Assembly (NCBI RefSeq): GCF_035582795.1
Contig: NC_134365.1
Coordinates: 37,800,135 to 37,864,134 of the forward strand
Source of the DNA: Mycteria americana
Taxonomy: Eukaryota > Chordata > Aves > Ciconiiformes > Ciconiidae
Reading direction: 5' to 3'
DNA length: 64,000 nt
The notes beneath the pieces are model-generated. The model was not told where the DNA came from and did no database searches. It saw nothing but the letters and a program-made list of their open reading frames with translations. The first letter of the stretch is position 1. Every line of letters begins with the position of its first letter. This document shows, piece after piece, positions 1 through 12,700 of this stretch. The translations under genes were made by a program, and so were the position numbers.

Positions 1-2651
1 GTCAGAATGGGGACTTTTTCTATACGAAAGTTACATTTCAGACACATATAAAAATATTATCACCCATAAGCTGCTAGATATTGCGACTTAATGTTTTCTC
101 TTTCTTTGAAATACAGCTAATGGGTCTCATGTCTAGACACTCTGTGCAGAATCCAGCTCTTTGATAAGGATCCTGTGCTGTAATTTACATCCCCAGGACC
201 GAGCTCGATGCTGCCGCAAAAGTGAACTCCGCTAGCTGGAGTCTCTGTGCAAAGGCACAGCTAAAACCCAGATGTTTATTTCAAAATTAAATTTTACAGC
301 ACTGACATTTTCATTCTGATTTATAGCAAAGTAGTTCTTTCTACAATCAAATCAATAATTCACAAGGTAGTACAGATACCACTTTGTTTTATGCCACAGT
401 TTTCATTGGATTATTCACGGCACTGTTTCAGGGGCTACTCTGAAAAGCTTTTTGTTGCTGCTCCTGCTTATATATGAAAATATCACTTAAGACTATTTTG
501 ACTACCCACTCTAAGAAGCCTCTTTATGGAAAAGAACAGTAGGATCTTAGTATAGTTAACAGTAAGGACTAGAAGGCACACTATAATTAACTGAGCCTTG
601 TAATCAATGAAGAAAAGATAACTAAAAAACCAAGTGTAATATGCAAAAAGTATATTCTCTTCATTCATTTTGACAGGTGATTTTATTAATCATAATCTGA
701 TTAATGTATTATATATTGTGGAAATAGGAAGACAATGCTAAAGCAGCAAAGGGTCATATTTAAGTTTCTATTTTTACGTGTACTTAAAAGTGAGTCTAAT
801 TAATATGTTTTCTTAGGGGATAACCAGCAGCAATAGATTCCACTGGAAATCCCAAAGGACCCATGAAAGGACGGTGTCCTTGCCCGGGCTGCTGTTGACA
901 GGGAATTCTGCGGGTCTGGCACCCATCCTGCTCGCTCCTGGAGCTGCCCCAGGACAGACAGGGATCGGGAGCAAAATGCGCACGTTGCTGGGTGGCAGCC
1001 GCCTCCCCAGCGCAGCCAGCACAGAAGCGAGCCATACTGCAAAACCAGCTCTCCCAGGTAGCCTCTGTCCTGCTAGGCCAGCACAGGGCTCCCAGGCCAG
1101 ACTGTGCAGCAGCCCGGAGCCCCAGGGAAGGGTGGCAGCCCTGCTCCGCTGGGGCCAGCGAGCCTCCCTGCGCGGGGGCCCCGCTCCTGCCACAGACGGG
1201 ACCGCAGAGGGGCACGTGGCTCTTTTCTGCCACTCAAAAACATTGATAGTTTCCTGGCCAAAAGGCTGGCCACCACAGAGCTGGAGCATTTTGCACTGAT
1301 GCATGTAAAACATGCCGCTGAAACTCATAGCTTGCTATCAACTTTTATTAATCATTGGTTATCTCTTTATAAACCATTTATAATCTTAATATCCCATGAT
1401 CCTACCTCCAAATTCATGCTGCCAAAGGAGAAGAATCTGCTTAGGCTGTAATGCAGAAAGGAAAAAAAAGTGAAGCCCTACCTAGAACTTGGTAAATTTG
1501 GCCATCATCATCACCCTATTTGTGCTGGCACCAGACTGTCGTTTAAATAATATTTGCAAAGTCAATATGTGTACAAGCTGTTACCAATTATATGGCGTTG
1601 CTACAATGCCACAACTAGTACATGTCTTATTCTGGGGGGAGGTAAAACATATGAAATAAATAGAAAGGGAAGATTATTTAGACAAATGAGAAACCTTTCC
1701 ATTATAAAAGTTACTGTGGATGACCAGCTCTGAGAGTTTCCACAGGTTGTTTTATTGAACCATTCCTGCAACAAAATAGTAATAAATAATATCATTTACC
1801 AGTTAAAATGTTTGAAGACCTTGTAAGGGAGGGTGAAGGTAGTTTGCGAGAGATATCACTAAGATCAATGACTATTTTTAGAAACAGACATTTGTAATGT
1901 TACTCAATTCTCTTTCAATCAGAAAGCACAGATAGTGTTCTTAAGATCTGCTGTATCTGAATATAAATGTTTCTTATACTGCTCTATACCTCATTAAAAA
2001 TAATGGTAGGGAAGACTTTCAATGCTCAGCATGAACTGTCTCTCATAAAGGACCCAGTCAGTTCTGTTTGTAATAAACAGACATCTCTATATTCAAATTC
2101 AAATAGCTCTGCTTTGTTTTGCATAAGTGGAATATATGCCTTGTATGCTGAGCAGTTCCTGAAAGTAATAGTAAAGCCATAAAACCTTCCATGTCCCCTC
2201 CTTAATTTCTATATCACCTGTCCAGTTTTCACAACATGATTTCTGTCAAAGTACCTTCAATCCAACCACCAAATTAATCTCCTTATAACTAGCTTTAACC
2301 TCTGGTTCAGTCTCTTAAAAACATCATGCAGTGTTATTCTTTTGGTTCACAGACATGCACAAATGAACCTTTTGAGGCTTTCTGCAACAACAATTTGCAT
2401 TAAAATACGCTAAAAAGAAAAATAACGAAACTTTTTGGAACCATCATTTGGACCAGTTGTGCCACAGTGTGATACCCAAAGGAATCATTCATTACTTTTA
2501 AACAAGTTCTCGAAGCTCAGTTCATCCAGAAGTTATAAAAGAAATAACAGTATTAGAGTACTTGCTGTATATAGGGACTGTCATAACCTTTTTTCGACTG
2601 CTGAATTCTATGTTGTGTGGTGGTCAATAAATTTGATTACTACATTCTGAT
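1..2651. other. Intergenic, with a GC-rich block at 820-1280
   Basis: Mostly AT-rich unique sequence. From about 820 to 1280 it becomes clearly GC-rich with moderate CpG, and both strands stay open in several overlapping frames of 80-171 codons. None of these resembles a protein I know and all share the same ground, so I read them as chance. I see no exon, RNA gene or named repeat. Confidence 0.6.
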
Positions 2652-2687
2652 TGCTTCTTAGTTGACAGCTGGGGTTAAACCACGACA
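2652..2687 (+). mobile_element. 36-bp 3' terminal fragment of the 37-kb LTR family
   Basis: The segment TGCTTCTTAGTTGACAGCTG followed by GGGTTAAACCACGACA matches the last bases of the solo LTR at 37.6 kb with a few changes and a small insertion. Upstream sequence (including an AATAAA near 2625) could be a diverged remainder of the same LTR, but I cannot align it. It ends exactly at the conserved CGACA terminus. Confidence 0.6.
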
Positions 2688-5600
2688 AACAGAATCAATG
2701 AGAAATAGCCGCTAACCTACTGTCTGTGATGCTCTGAAGTATTCTTCTGAGGGGGGAAAAAATAACAAATAAAGAAGTCGGAGATTTCACTAGCAGCAAA
2801 CAAAAACACTCATCATACTGGGTGTAATTTTGCCGGAAAAGAATCTGCCCGGGGTCACTGCCAACATAACAGCTCCATGTCTGAGAGTGCAAATGCACAT
2901 CTCTGAGCGTTGGTGCTGTATGCGGGGTGCTGCATTCGGCAGCCAGACACCCCCATGGCCACCCGGCCTCTGCGGCACAGGGAGCAGAGCCCGCTGCCCA
3001 GCAAAGCTGCACCCCAGGGGCACGCACCGATGGCAACAGCGCAGGCCCTTCTGGAGCAAGCTTGCTGTCCTCTGATAAAAGTAAGGAGCAGGTATGGTGA
3101 AAAACCTTGCAAACAAAGTCACTGGAGAAGCCGTACTGCTCCAGGAAGAGGGTAGAAACCAAACGGTGTTGCAGCAATGACAGTTTGATTCCCTAATCAG
3201 CATGAGGGAGAACTTCACTCGCCTCTTGCCTCACTTGGTTTGCTTTAACCTCGCTGCCGTCTCAGCTGAGTTGGGTGGTGCACTGCCCAGTTAAGTTCAA
3301 GCATTTCCCCCACGGCAAGAGTAATTACCTATGAGTTTCTGTCCGCCTTCACAGAGGGCTGCAACACAAGACTGCATAAGGCCTGGCAATGCGTGGTTAC
3401 CGACAGAAGTGAAAATGATTGGGAAAACACTCTGAAAAATTAAAATCCAATTATTTTCTCAGTATCTGCCAGCTTCTCTATTGCAGAGCTACATCTTATA
3501 GCTCAGTAACACAAGCAAACGGTAGAGATCATTCACTGTTAAACCAAAGAGCATTTGCTGAGCTGAGACAAGGTATCTGCAGCATGTTCCTGAGCCACAC
3601 AGGTGAGGACTGACCCCGCTTCCTTCTCAGACTGCCACCATGGGTTGCAGCTCCCCCAATAGTCCAAATCAAGTTGACTTCAGAAAACCCTGATGACAGA
3701 AATTCCTGAAACTTTGTTATTGTCTTGCTCAATCTCTTGCTTTAATAAAAAACGTTGAACTTCTCCTTCGTTGGCGTAAATATCATCTCATTTACTGAAT
3801 GCAAGTCAAACTGGTTGACGGAGTCATACTTCTAAAGACCATGTCAGAATGTGTGTGTCTCGGAGAATTAAAAACTGGGGCACATGTGTCTAAAATGTTT
3901 CCATACCTTAGCAGAAAGTGGTACGAGACCTCTGCATTTTGGTCAGAAATCTTTAGAATCCAAAATCAATTAGAAGACAAGTACGCCAATACGCTTCCCA
4001 ATACAAATTTTTCCTGATCAAAATATGAAGTTTAAACTGTTATTTTTGATCAAAGGGTTTTGCGCTGGTATCCATAACTATAACAGATAAGTTACCTTTT
4101 TTTCAGTAGATCGTTTGTTTTATAAATAGATCTTTTAGAAAACTAGTAACGTCATTACGGTGCTGTTTGTTAATCTTGCAGGTTGATGGCTATAACGACC
4201 TCAGCCCTGGCATTAGAAGGAAACCACTTGTGAACTCCTAGCTATAAGCCATTTCTCTTTATTTTCAAATTCTATTAAAACTAAGAAAAGGTTATTCTGT
4301 TTAGTTTGGAAATATTACACCCAAAGGAGAAGTTTAAGCGGCAAGAAGAAAACCACCAGGGTGCAACTTAAACAAAATTATTCTTAAAAGCAGGTGATAT
4401 ATTATTTTACTGTGAACAAAATGTTATGCAATAGTAATTTGTCTTTCGGAGTAAGTTCATAGGGCAAAAATATCAATCAGACTGTGAGTCATGAAGTGAA
4501 CACTGAGCAAAATGACTACAGGGACTTCGTCTGAATTAACTTGGATAAAGTAGTTCTTAGGAAACTTTTGTTAAGCTACCCTCAAGAAAACAGCAGTAAA
4601 AGTGATATTAAGTAACTCTTTTCTGTTGTTGACCCTGGATCGCGTGCAGAGGGCCAAAGCAACCACTTTCATGGATAAGATACAGTACAGCGGCAGAGCC
4701 TCTTTGGCTCACCGGCCTGCAGAGCAGCAGCCCCATGGCCAAACGCGTTCCCCTCCCGTCCGGGCGTGCAAGCACAGGGCAGGTCAAGCTGGCGAGGTGT
4801 TTGCTGGCGCAGACACAGGGACATACGAAGCAACATTAGCAAGTGTCTAAAGAAACCTCAGAGGAAATGACAAAATTAATTATTCTTGCTTCTGTGAAGA
4901 GAACTTCCCGTAACAGATCAACTGCAAACGAACTGGTTGGAAAGTATTTTGGGGTCCGTTTTCTCACCCTGGGCTTCTCGTTCTCTTTCCCTCTCTGACC
5001 GGTCACCATGTCTGCTCCTTTCCAGACCGTGGGCAGAGATCAGGTGTTGCCACCATGGCCCAAAGAGCCTGATCTCTCCAGATATCACCCTCAGGGAGCA
5101 AATGAAAAATCGGTTTCATTCCGCGGTTTCATTCCAGAGTCATGGCGAGGACATCGAGAGTCTCAGTGCCACGGTCGCACTATAGATTTTGTTCGTAAAT
5201 CAAGGTTCTTCAGCATTCAGTCACTGAGACAGTGGTGGCTTAAACTCTATGGAAGTTAGTCACAGAACTGTTATAACATTTTAATACCTACATCCAATAT
5301 TATTTTGAGATAAATACATCTTGCTCTTTAATTACTTATGTAGATTTAATTACGGATTTAAATTTATTTCATATAATTTTATATTATTATATCGCTACTC
5401 ATTAAGAAGAAAGGGCTTCTTCACACGAAGACATTCAATGAAATTGATCAGAATTAATTTTTAGAATGAGCTGATTAAACTGAACCAAATCCTCTTGGGA
5501 GACTGTGCTTTTAATGGGAATTAAGGTGAACTGAATTAATTTGGCTTTTGCTTTGGAAATAGAATATAGCCATTTCATTTCTGTATGACATACAGAACAT

Positions 5601-8600
5601 AGTGCAGTTTAACTGCTCCACTATAAATTCTTGCTGTTACTTAATAGAGGGAAATTTTCCTAAGTTCCCCCTCAGTGACAGGCCCAAAGTACCTAAACCC
5701 TGTGCCATCAGTCACCAAAAAGCTGTGTAGTACTAAAAAGTCAACACACAGGCAGTTTGTTAATGTATCACTTTTTCTTTTGAAAAAGGCAGTAAGTAGT
5801 ACTAAAAAGGCTAACATTTTCTTTTCACTCATTGATCCGTCTAAAAAAATTATGAGACGGGTCACACCAAGCAGCAAGATTATTGTATCTTGCAGCATTG
5901 TGCAATGGGAGGCATTTAAAAGTGTATATTCTTCTCTCCCCTTAATTACACAGCCTATATTCTGCCCAATTATCCATCTGAAATTAATGGTAACTAGGTA
6001 ACATTGTTTGCTAGAGACTATCTGACGTCTTTGCAGGGCATCACAGCAGTGCTGGGATGGATGATCTTTGCAGCGCCCTTGGTTGTGATTCAGCTGAGCT
6101 TCAATTATGAGCATTGTCCCTCGTTTTCTTGGTCGTGGTGATAAAGACAGGTGCTGACAGTCATATTCAGAATCCTTTTTCCTTCTGTGGTCAGCAAGGT
6201 AACTAATTTCTTTTGTAGAGCCTGCGGTGCTTTTCCTGACCCTTTGATATTGTGTGCAACTTGTTGAACTCTTCAGAAACTGCCTTTATTTCTCTAGTAG
6301 CTGTAGCTGTAGAGGCTTAGGTTGTCAGTGACTATACAAGTCACCAAATACTGACTGCACACAGTTATTCTGTAAGATAACCCAAAATTTAAGCCTCACT
6401 GATTTTTATACTCAATAGCCCATTAATCCCATTCAATCTGATTACTTAGCTGTATAAAATTTAAAAAGACAGTATTTCCTAATTATTGCTACCTATATTG
6501 GTATGTCAGCCATTATGGTTGTTTTCTTGCCCAATTATAGAGAGAAACCCTACCATTATGAGTAAATATTCGTATTTGAGAAATTGGTACTCTATATCCA
6601 ACTGACTGGTATGTTAACCTGCGCCAAGCTATTTATAGTAAACTCAAATAATGAGGTTGGCGCTTACCCTTTTTTTATTGATTTAACATATTAGTAGGTC
6701 CTTGTGGGAAGATAAGCTGTCACCCTTTGAATGTCAGAAATAAACGCAGCAAATAGCCAAATGACATACTGTCTCTCCTCACCAATACTCTGACTCACTT
6801 GCATCCATGCTTCGATCAAATCAAACTGCAATTCGTATTCTAAATTTTGAGCACAGTGGGACTGTGCTCGCAGGACAGCCACTTGGCCTTTCCGAGAATG
6901 TCAGAGTGAAACATATCTCCCAAAGGTAAATATGCCCAGGAGCTCCACTAAACTGCTGGGCATTCATGGTAGTCCACATAAGCCTAAGACTGTTTCTGCC
7001 TTAGCAACTGATTTAAAATATCATGGCAGAAACAAAGCATTACAGAAGGCTTTTAGGAATGTATAGGACCTTACTTAAACTGGTTTTTTTCTTTGAGTAA
7101 TTAGAGTCCAAGGTTAATTACAATCACCCTTTCTTGCAACTGGGGAGACGGAACTAAATCAGTCAGGCAGCCCAGGAGCGCTCCCCCCAAGAAAGTCCTT
7201 CCAGTAGAGACGATGCCCGCGGGCAGGGATGTCCAGAGTTGCACCCTGCCTAGAGGTAACAGTGAAAATATTTAGTGGAAAGGTGCTCATTCTCATGGGG
7301 CACAGTTTAACAAGTTCTGTGTATCAGCAATTTGCCTGAACCTTCAGCTGCCAGCCTTGTCCTTCTCCCCAGAGCTAACCACATACAGCTAACACCGTGC
7401 CTGCTGCGGGGAACAGGCTGTCAGTGTTCGCTTCATGTTTTTAACTGGAAGCTCTGAACCCACAGTATGGCCCAGCTAAAGGGCTTTAAGGCAGTATTTA
7501 ATTGATTTGATGTATCAGTTAACAAGCTTCCTCTCAAATGTTCAGATACAATTTACTCCCTTTGTCCTCAATTTTCCACAGCTGGAGAAACGATAGAGAG
7601 CAGGCTGTGAAGTCCCAACAGCAAAAGAACCGTACATGATTTTGCACATCTTGTGGCCTTTCCTGAAATTTCCAGAGTTCTTGCCTTACGGTATTGTTTG
7701 ACAAGCTCAGAAATGATCAGCGGGCTCTTTGTTCAAAAGTAGAGCTGGCCTTTCTGGTTCTTCTTTGGCAGTGCCTGGCACCGTGCAGCCAGGGGTAGCC
7801 GGGAGATTTGCTGGTAGATCGAAGGCAATGGAGAACAAATCTTAATGGTGCTACTGGAAGCATTTTCTACACTTCACCTCTTGGCTTGCTCTGAATTGCC
7901 ATCTGACTTATGTTACGTCCTATGGTACCTGGCAGGAGCCAGGAAGGATTGCTGACAAATTGTCTGAACTTTTTGCTGTCTCCTTTACTCCACTAAAGCC
8001 ACTTAGAGCCAGCTTCTGTCCTCGTAACTGCACCCAAAATAAAAATGATCCTCTTTTTCTTTTTTTTTCTCTTGAGAAAGCCCTCAGGTCATGAACTTTT
8101 TTTGGATGGGAGGGATCAAGCTTGCATTACCATCTACTCGAATTTATTTTGCTTGAGAAAGCATGCAAGAACATTCTGCTTAAAAATAAAGAGCTTCCAT
8201 TTCCTTATTTCTTTTTCCCTTTTTCAGGAAGGAGATTACAACTGGATACCTATGAAGAGCCTCTACAGTTAGGAGACAAGTTCTCCCCTTAGAAATAGCA
8301 AGCCATGAGCACAAGGAAGATGAGTACTTCATGATATCAAGATATGTTTCAGCTAATGCACACTGAGAAACCTTTAGTCTCACAAAATGAGGGCCTAGAC
8401 AGGGTCAGAAAAAGAGAAATGGTCTACAATATCCCTTACTGACTGTTATTTTATTTATGTCTGGACAATTTCCAATCCTGGGAGCATTAAGTACGTAGCA
8501 ATCCGTTGCAGGAACTAGGACAACAGCACAAAACTTTCTTAATATCTTGAGAAAATTAAAGACAGGAAACCCCATTCCTCTAAAGTAATTTCTCAACATG

Positions 8601-9742
8601 GAGGAATATACAGCCACAGCTTGATTACAGTCTCCACAGATTTTTCTAAGCAGAGTTTCTCAACCACCAGGCTGGTTTGAAAGAGTATATTCTGTCTTTG
8701 GTTTTGTCCTGCTGTTCTTGTTTTAGTTATCTTGTACATCTGATGGTTTGTGTCTCCAGTTCTGAGTTGCTGAGCCTCTCCTCATAAGGAGAAAAATAGA
8801 CTGAACATTCCGAGAGGTGTCATCACAATATAAAAGCAGGGAAGCTCCAGAGACAGCAATGTCTATGGTACAGCTGGCAGTAGGAGGATGGAGCTCAACC
8901 CAACACCTTTGTTGTATTCCCTGCCACGGGCAGGACCTTCCAGGCCCTCGTGCTCTCCTTCAGCTGACTCCCAGACATTGAGAGTCTGCCCAGTGAGATG
9001 TGGCCACAGCACTTGGCCTCAAGCATGATGTTCCCAACCCTCTGTTCTTGCTTTACCCCTGTTAGGGAAATAAGAGCTGCCTGTCCCACAGCTCCTTTTT
9101 CCCCTGTTGGGTGGATACGTACACACCAACCCAGATGAATCCATCCTTGGTCTCTGCCAGATTTGCTGGAGAAGGGAACCCTGTGTAGATGGGCTGTGGA
9201 GCACCTAGAACACCTGAACTGCCCTCCTTCCACCTGGGATGGAGTTGCAAAGCCTTTCCTCTTTTGCCTTAAGCTATCATCAGCCTGGCTCTCTCCCTAG
9301 AGCTTTTATGGCCTTTGCCAACATAAGCCCCTCACAGAAAAGAAGCAAAGAGAAGTCTGTGGGGACAACTTTTTAAAAAGTGTCCTGCAGTTTCAGGATT
9401 TGCCTTAGCATTAGACAAAACCTTGAACTCAATATTAATCTGAATATTAGCAAAAATGTTTGGCATGTTCCTCAGAAAGCCTTTGTAGCAGCAGAGGTTG
9501 GTGAAGCTGGTAGCCACAGTGGCAGCAGGAGGCAACAGCTCAGTTACAATGACTAGCAGGTTTGGTTTTCATCCGAAGCTGCAAATAGGCTGAAATATCC
9601 CAAACAATGGCCTTGTGGACCTTAGCACAAAGCACAATGATAATCTCTCTCAGTCACTACAATATTCCTCTTCATTATAATCATCTAAGCTCATAAATAC
9701 CTCAAACATTAATTTTCTTTCTATCCTATTTATGTTGATAAT

Positions 9743-9777
9743 GTTTGAATGGGATTTTTTCAAAATCCCATTCAAAC
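9743..9777. repeat. Perfect 16-bp inverted repeat with 3-nt loop
   Basis: The left arm GTTTGAATGGGATTTT (9743-9758) and right arm AAAATCCCATTCAAAC (9762-9777) are fully complementary across a TTC loop. I do not recognise a family or a miRNA here. The stem is shorter than a typical pre-miRNA, so it may be a small foldback left by replication or a mobile-element remnant. Confidence 0.9.
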
Positions 9778-12700
9778 TGGTGGGATTATTATTCTTATGT
9801 GATTTTAAGGCCAATATCTTAACATTCACACAGAAACTGACAGCCACCCTGGTGCTCAGATAACTCCTAGTGTACTCAAATAGTTGCCTTGCTGCAATAC
9901 CCTTTACATTGTACTAGTATCATAGCCCCACATGTCAATGTAGGGTATACTCTGATGATGAACATCTGTAGGGACAGGAGGATTTAAGGCATTGGAAACA
10001 CCTAGGTCCTGCTTTTTCCCTATGCCATAGTATTCTGAGTTTCCGTTGTTCTTCGGTACTAAAGTACAAATGTATACATATACAAAAGTACCTTATAAGA
10101 TGTAGGGGAAGTAAGGAAGGGGCGTAGTAGTCTGTAGTTCTTTGAGGTGAGGACAGAGCAGATGTCCTGGATTTCACATCTGTATTGACTACCAGAAGAT
10201 GCCCACCTGTAGTCACAGAAATTTCAATTTTATGGTCCTTTTTGTTTTCATGTTCCTATTTTATCCTCTTATTATGTGTTTGCATCTGATAGTATCTTTG
10301 CATCCGTATCCCGTTCCATCTGCTGTATAAGGACCGCAATCTGCAAAGGAAAAGTTAAGCAAGAGTTTCCAGCATACAGCAAGAGCAGTTTACGCGCTCA
10401 TCGAGGAAAATGAGGGTTTCTCAGTACTCATGCATGCTATGTTTTCATCCTTTATAACTAACCCTATTAATCATATTGGACCGAGTAACTTCAAAGACCT
10501 ACAAAATACTGCCTTAAAACCGTAAAGTACTGTCTTTAGACCCTGCGTTTGGGCTGCCAAGAGAACTGCAAATTCATCCTAACAGCGATATTTTAAAGAT
10601 TTTTTTTCCACCTTTCTTTTACTTTTAAATTATTTTTCATTTCAAAAACAGAACAAACAAACAGGAGAAGATGGTGCAGAAGAACGATGCCAGAATGGGG
10701 GCTGAAGGATCCTTAACTTTGAAGTTCAATGCCTTTGAAGTAGTACTAAATAGCACTAGTTTATGCCAGTGACTAAAAATCACAGTTCTTTAACTGTTTA
10801 TGTGGAATTCTACTTTTACTAGCAAAACAAGAATACAGGCTGTCAGGAAACTTTCCTGCAAATCTGTGTTGCTAAATACTGTTTTCTAATTTTTGTCCCA
10901 TCTCAATTCTCCTTAATTTCTCTTCTAAAACTTGAAACTATTCTATCTTTTTCTAGCAGCTGTAATCTTTTAATGTGGCAAACTTATATTTTTCATTTGA
11001 CTTCAAAAGAAGTACATAAATTTCTAGTTTACTTATTTCCTGGTTTGTCCATCAGTATTTTGAAGAGAACGTATTTTTTACAGCCAGGATTTTCAAAGTA
11101 AACTTGGACTGATAGATGCGTGAGTTCTGATGAAAGTCTTTAAGGACTACTGACAATCCTAACCTAAGTATCAGAGCAGACCAAGCACTGATTACTGGAT
11201 TTTTGTGGCAAAAGAGCAAATATAATTTTGTGATGCATTGGACTTCTAATCACCATTAGCATAAATGAGAATAAAAACTACAATGGAGAGTTACAGGATT
11301 TTATTCCTAGTATGAAAAAGTATAAACATAGAACTAGGCAAAAACAGATCACACCCAATGACTATCATGGGTTTTTTAATTATTTTGAGGGACTCTTTGC
11401 TGGAGGTAGCATGTTCACTCTTTCAACAATCTCATATAGTCTTCATAAAGCCTCAGCTGTTGAATAGAGACTGCCTGAGGATCTCAGCTTTCAGAGTATC
11501 CAGGAAAGATTACCAGATCTATTTTGTGAAGATCATAGTATTTGAATGGGGTAATTTGCAAATATTACCATATTGTACCCTATGGTCTCAGAAACCCAAG
11601 CAAACAAAATGAACCCATCAGTTTTTTGCTGTTTCAGACTCTTAATTTTTGTGTATAAGTCTTGATTGAAGGGCTTTATTTATGATTTTTCAACTTCTAG
11701 GGTTAAAAAAACCCTATAAAACATGACTCTACACCTCACTGTTTAGTCCAGCTTTAAAGTTCCCTTCTGCTATTGAGAAGATGGATGACACTTGTACTAG
11801 AACGTGGATCTGTATCTGTGTCTTTTGAGCTTAGTATTATACCGTGTTTATTTAATTCTGCATTAAACAAATCATGTACAGTTCTTTGAGCTTCTTAATT
11901 TGATTGAAGTATGCCTTTAAGAAAAAAAAATAGCAGGCCATGCTTGAAAAATATTATTTAAAATTTCTTTCAACATGAAAATGCCTCATTAGCTCTGAAA
12001 TGTGTTTCTGAGTAATAACGATTAAACAATAAATCACTGTTTGAAGTCAGTTGATTCTCAAGATACTAATTAAATACAATCTGTTTTCCTTTGTGAAGAA
12101 ATTTAGATATATTTGAACATAACCATTACATTAGAAATTATCCACATCTTCTCAGTAGGGTACATAAGACCTAATTGGTGCTCCATTTAAATCTGTAACT
12201 AAACTTCATTAAACTTCACAAGCACAAGACTGGTTTTACAACATTATAACGTTTGATTCTTCTCTTTTTAGTATTTTTTATGCATGTGACTGCATTTGCT
12301 CCATAAAAATATAAAAAGAATATTCTAAGAAACTGAACGGCTTTCCTCTAAGTAGAACCACTGCTTCACTTCAACAACACCGTTGCTAGTTGGAGGAAGG
12401 ATTTGCAGATTTTTTTTGTGCAAGCAACAGATTCAACTTCTTATAAAGGACGAAAGTTGACAGGCTTAATTTGGTTAGCTTGGCACCTCCCCTAGTGTGT
12501 CCATTTATTTCACTTGTTTCGTTGAAAAGACAATTCAACCGAAGTCCCCATCATTCAGGATAGATAATTAAATGTTAACAACTATAGCACGAAGGAAAAG
12601 TCACGTCTCTTCCCTGACTAAGGCTCTCTGAAGCAAGGAAAGTGTTAATTAAGATGTTCCAAAGTTCATTTCCTACACTTGACCACAAACTGGCTGCAAC

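Noticed and set aside
874-1299. 141-codon plus-strand frame
   Set aside because: Four other frames overlap it on both strands. No known similarity, splice context or initiation context supports it.
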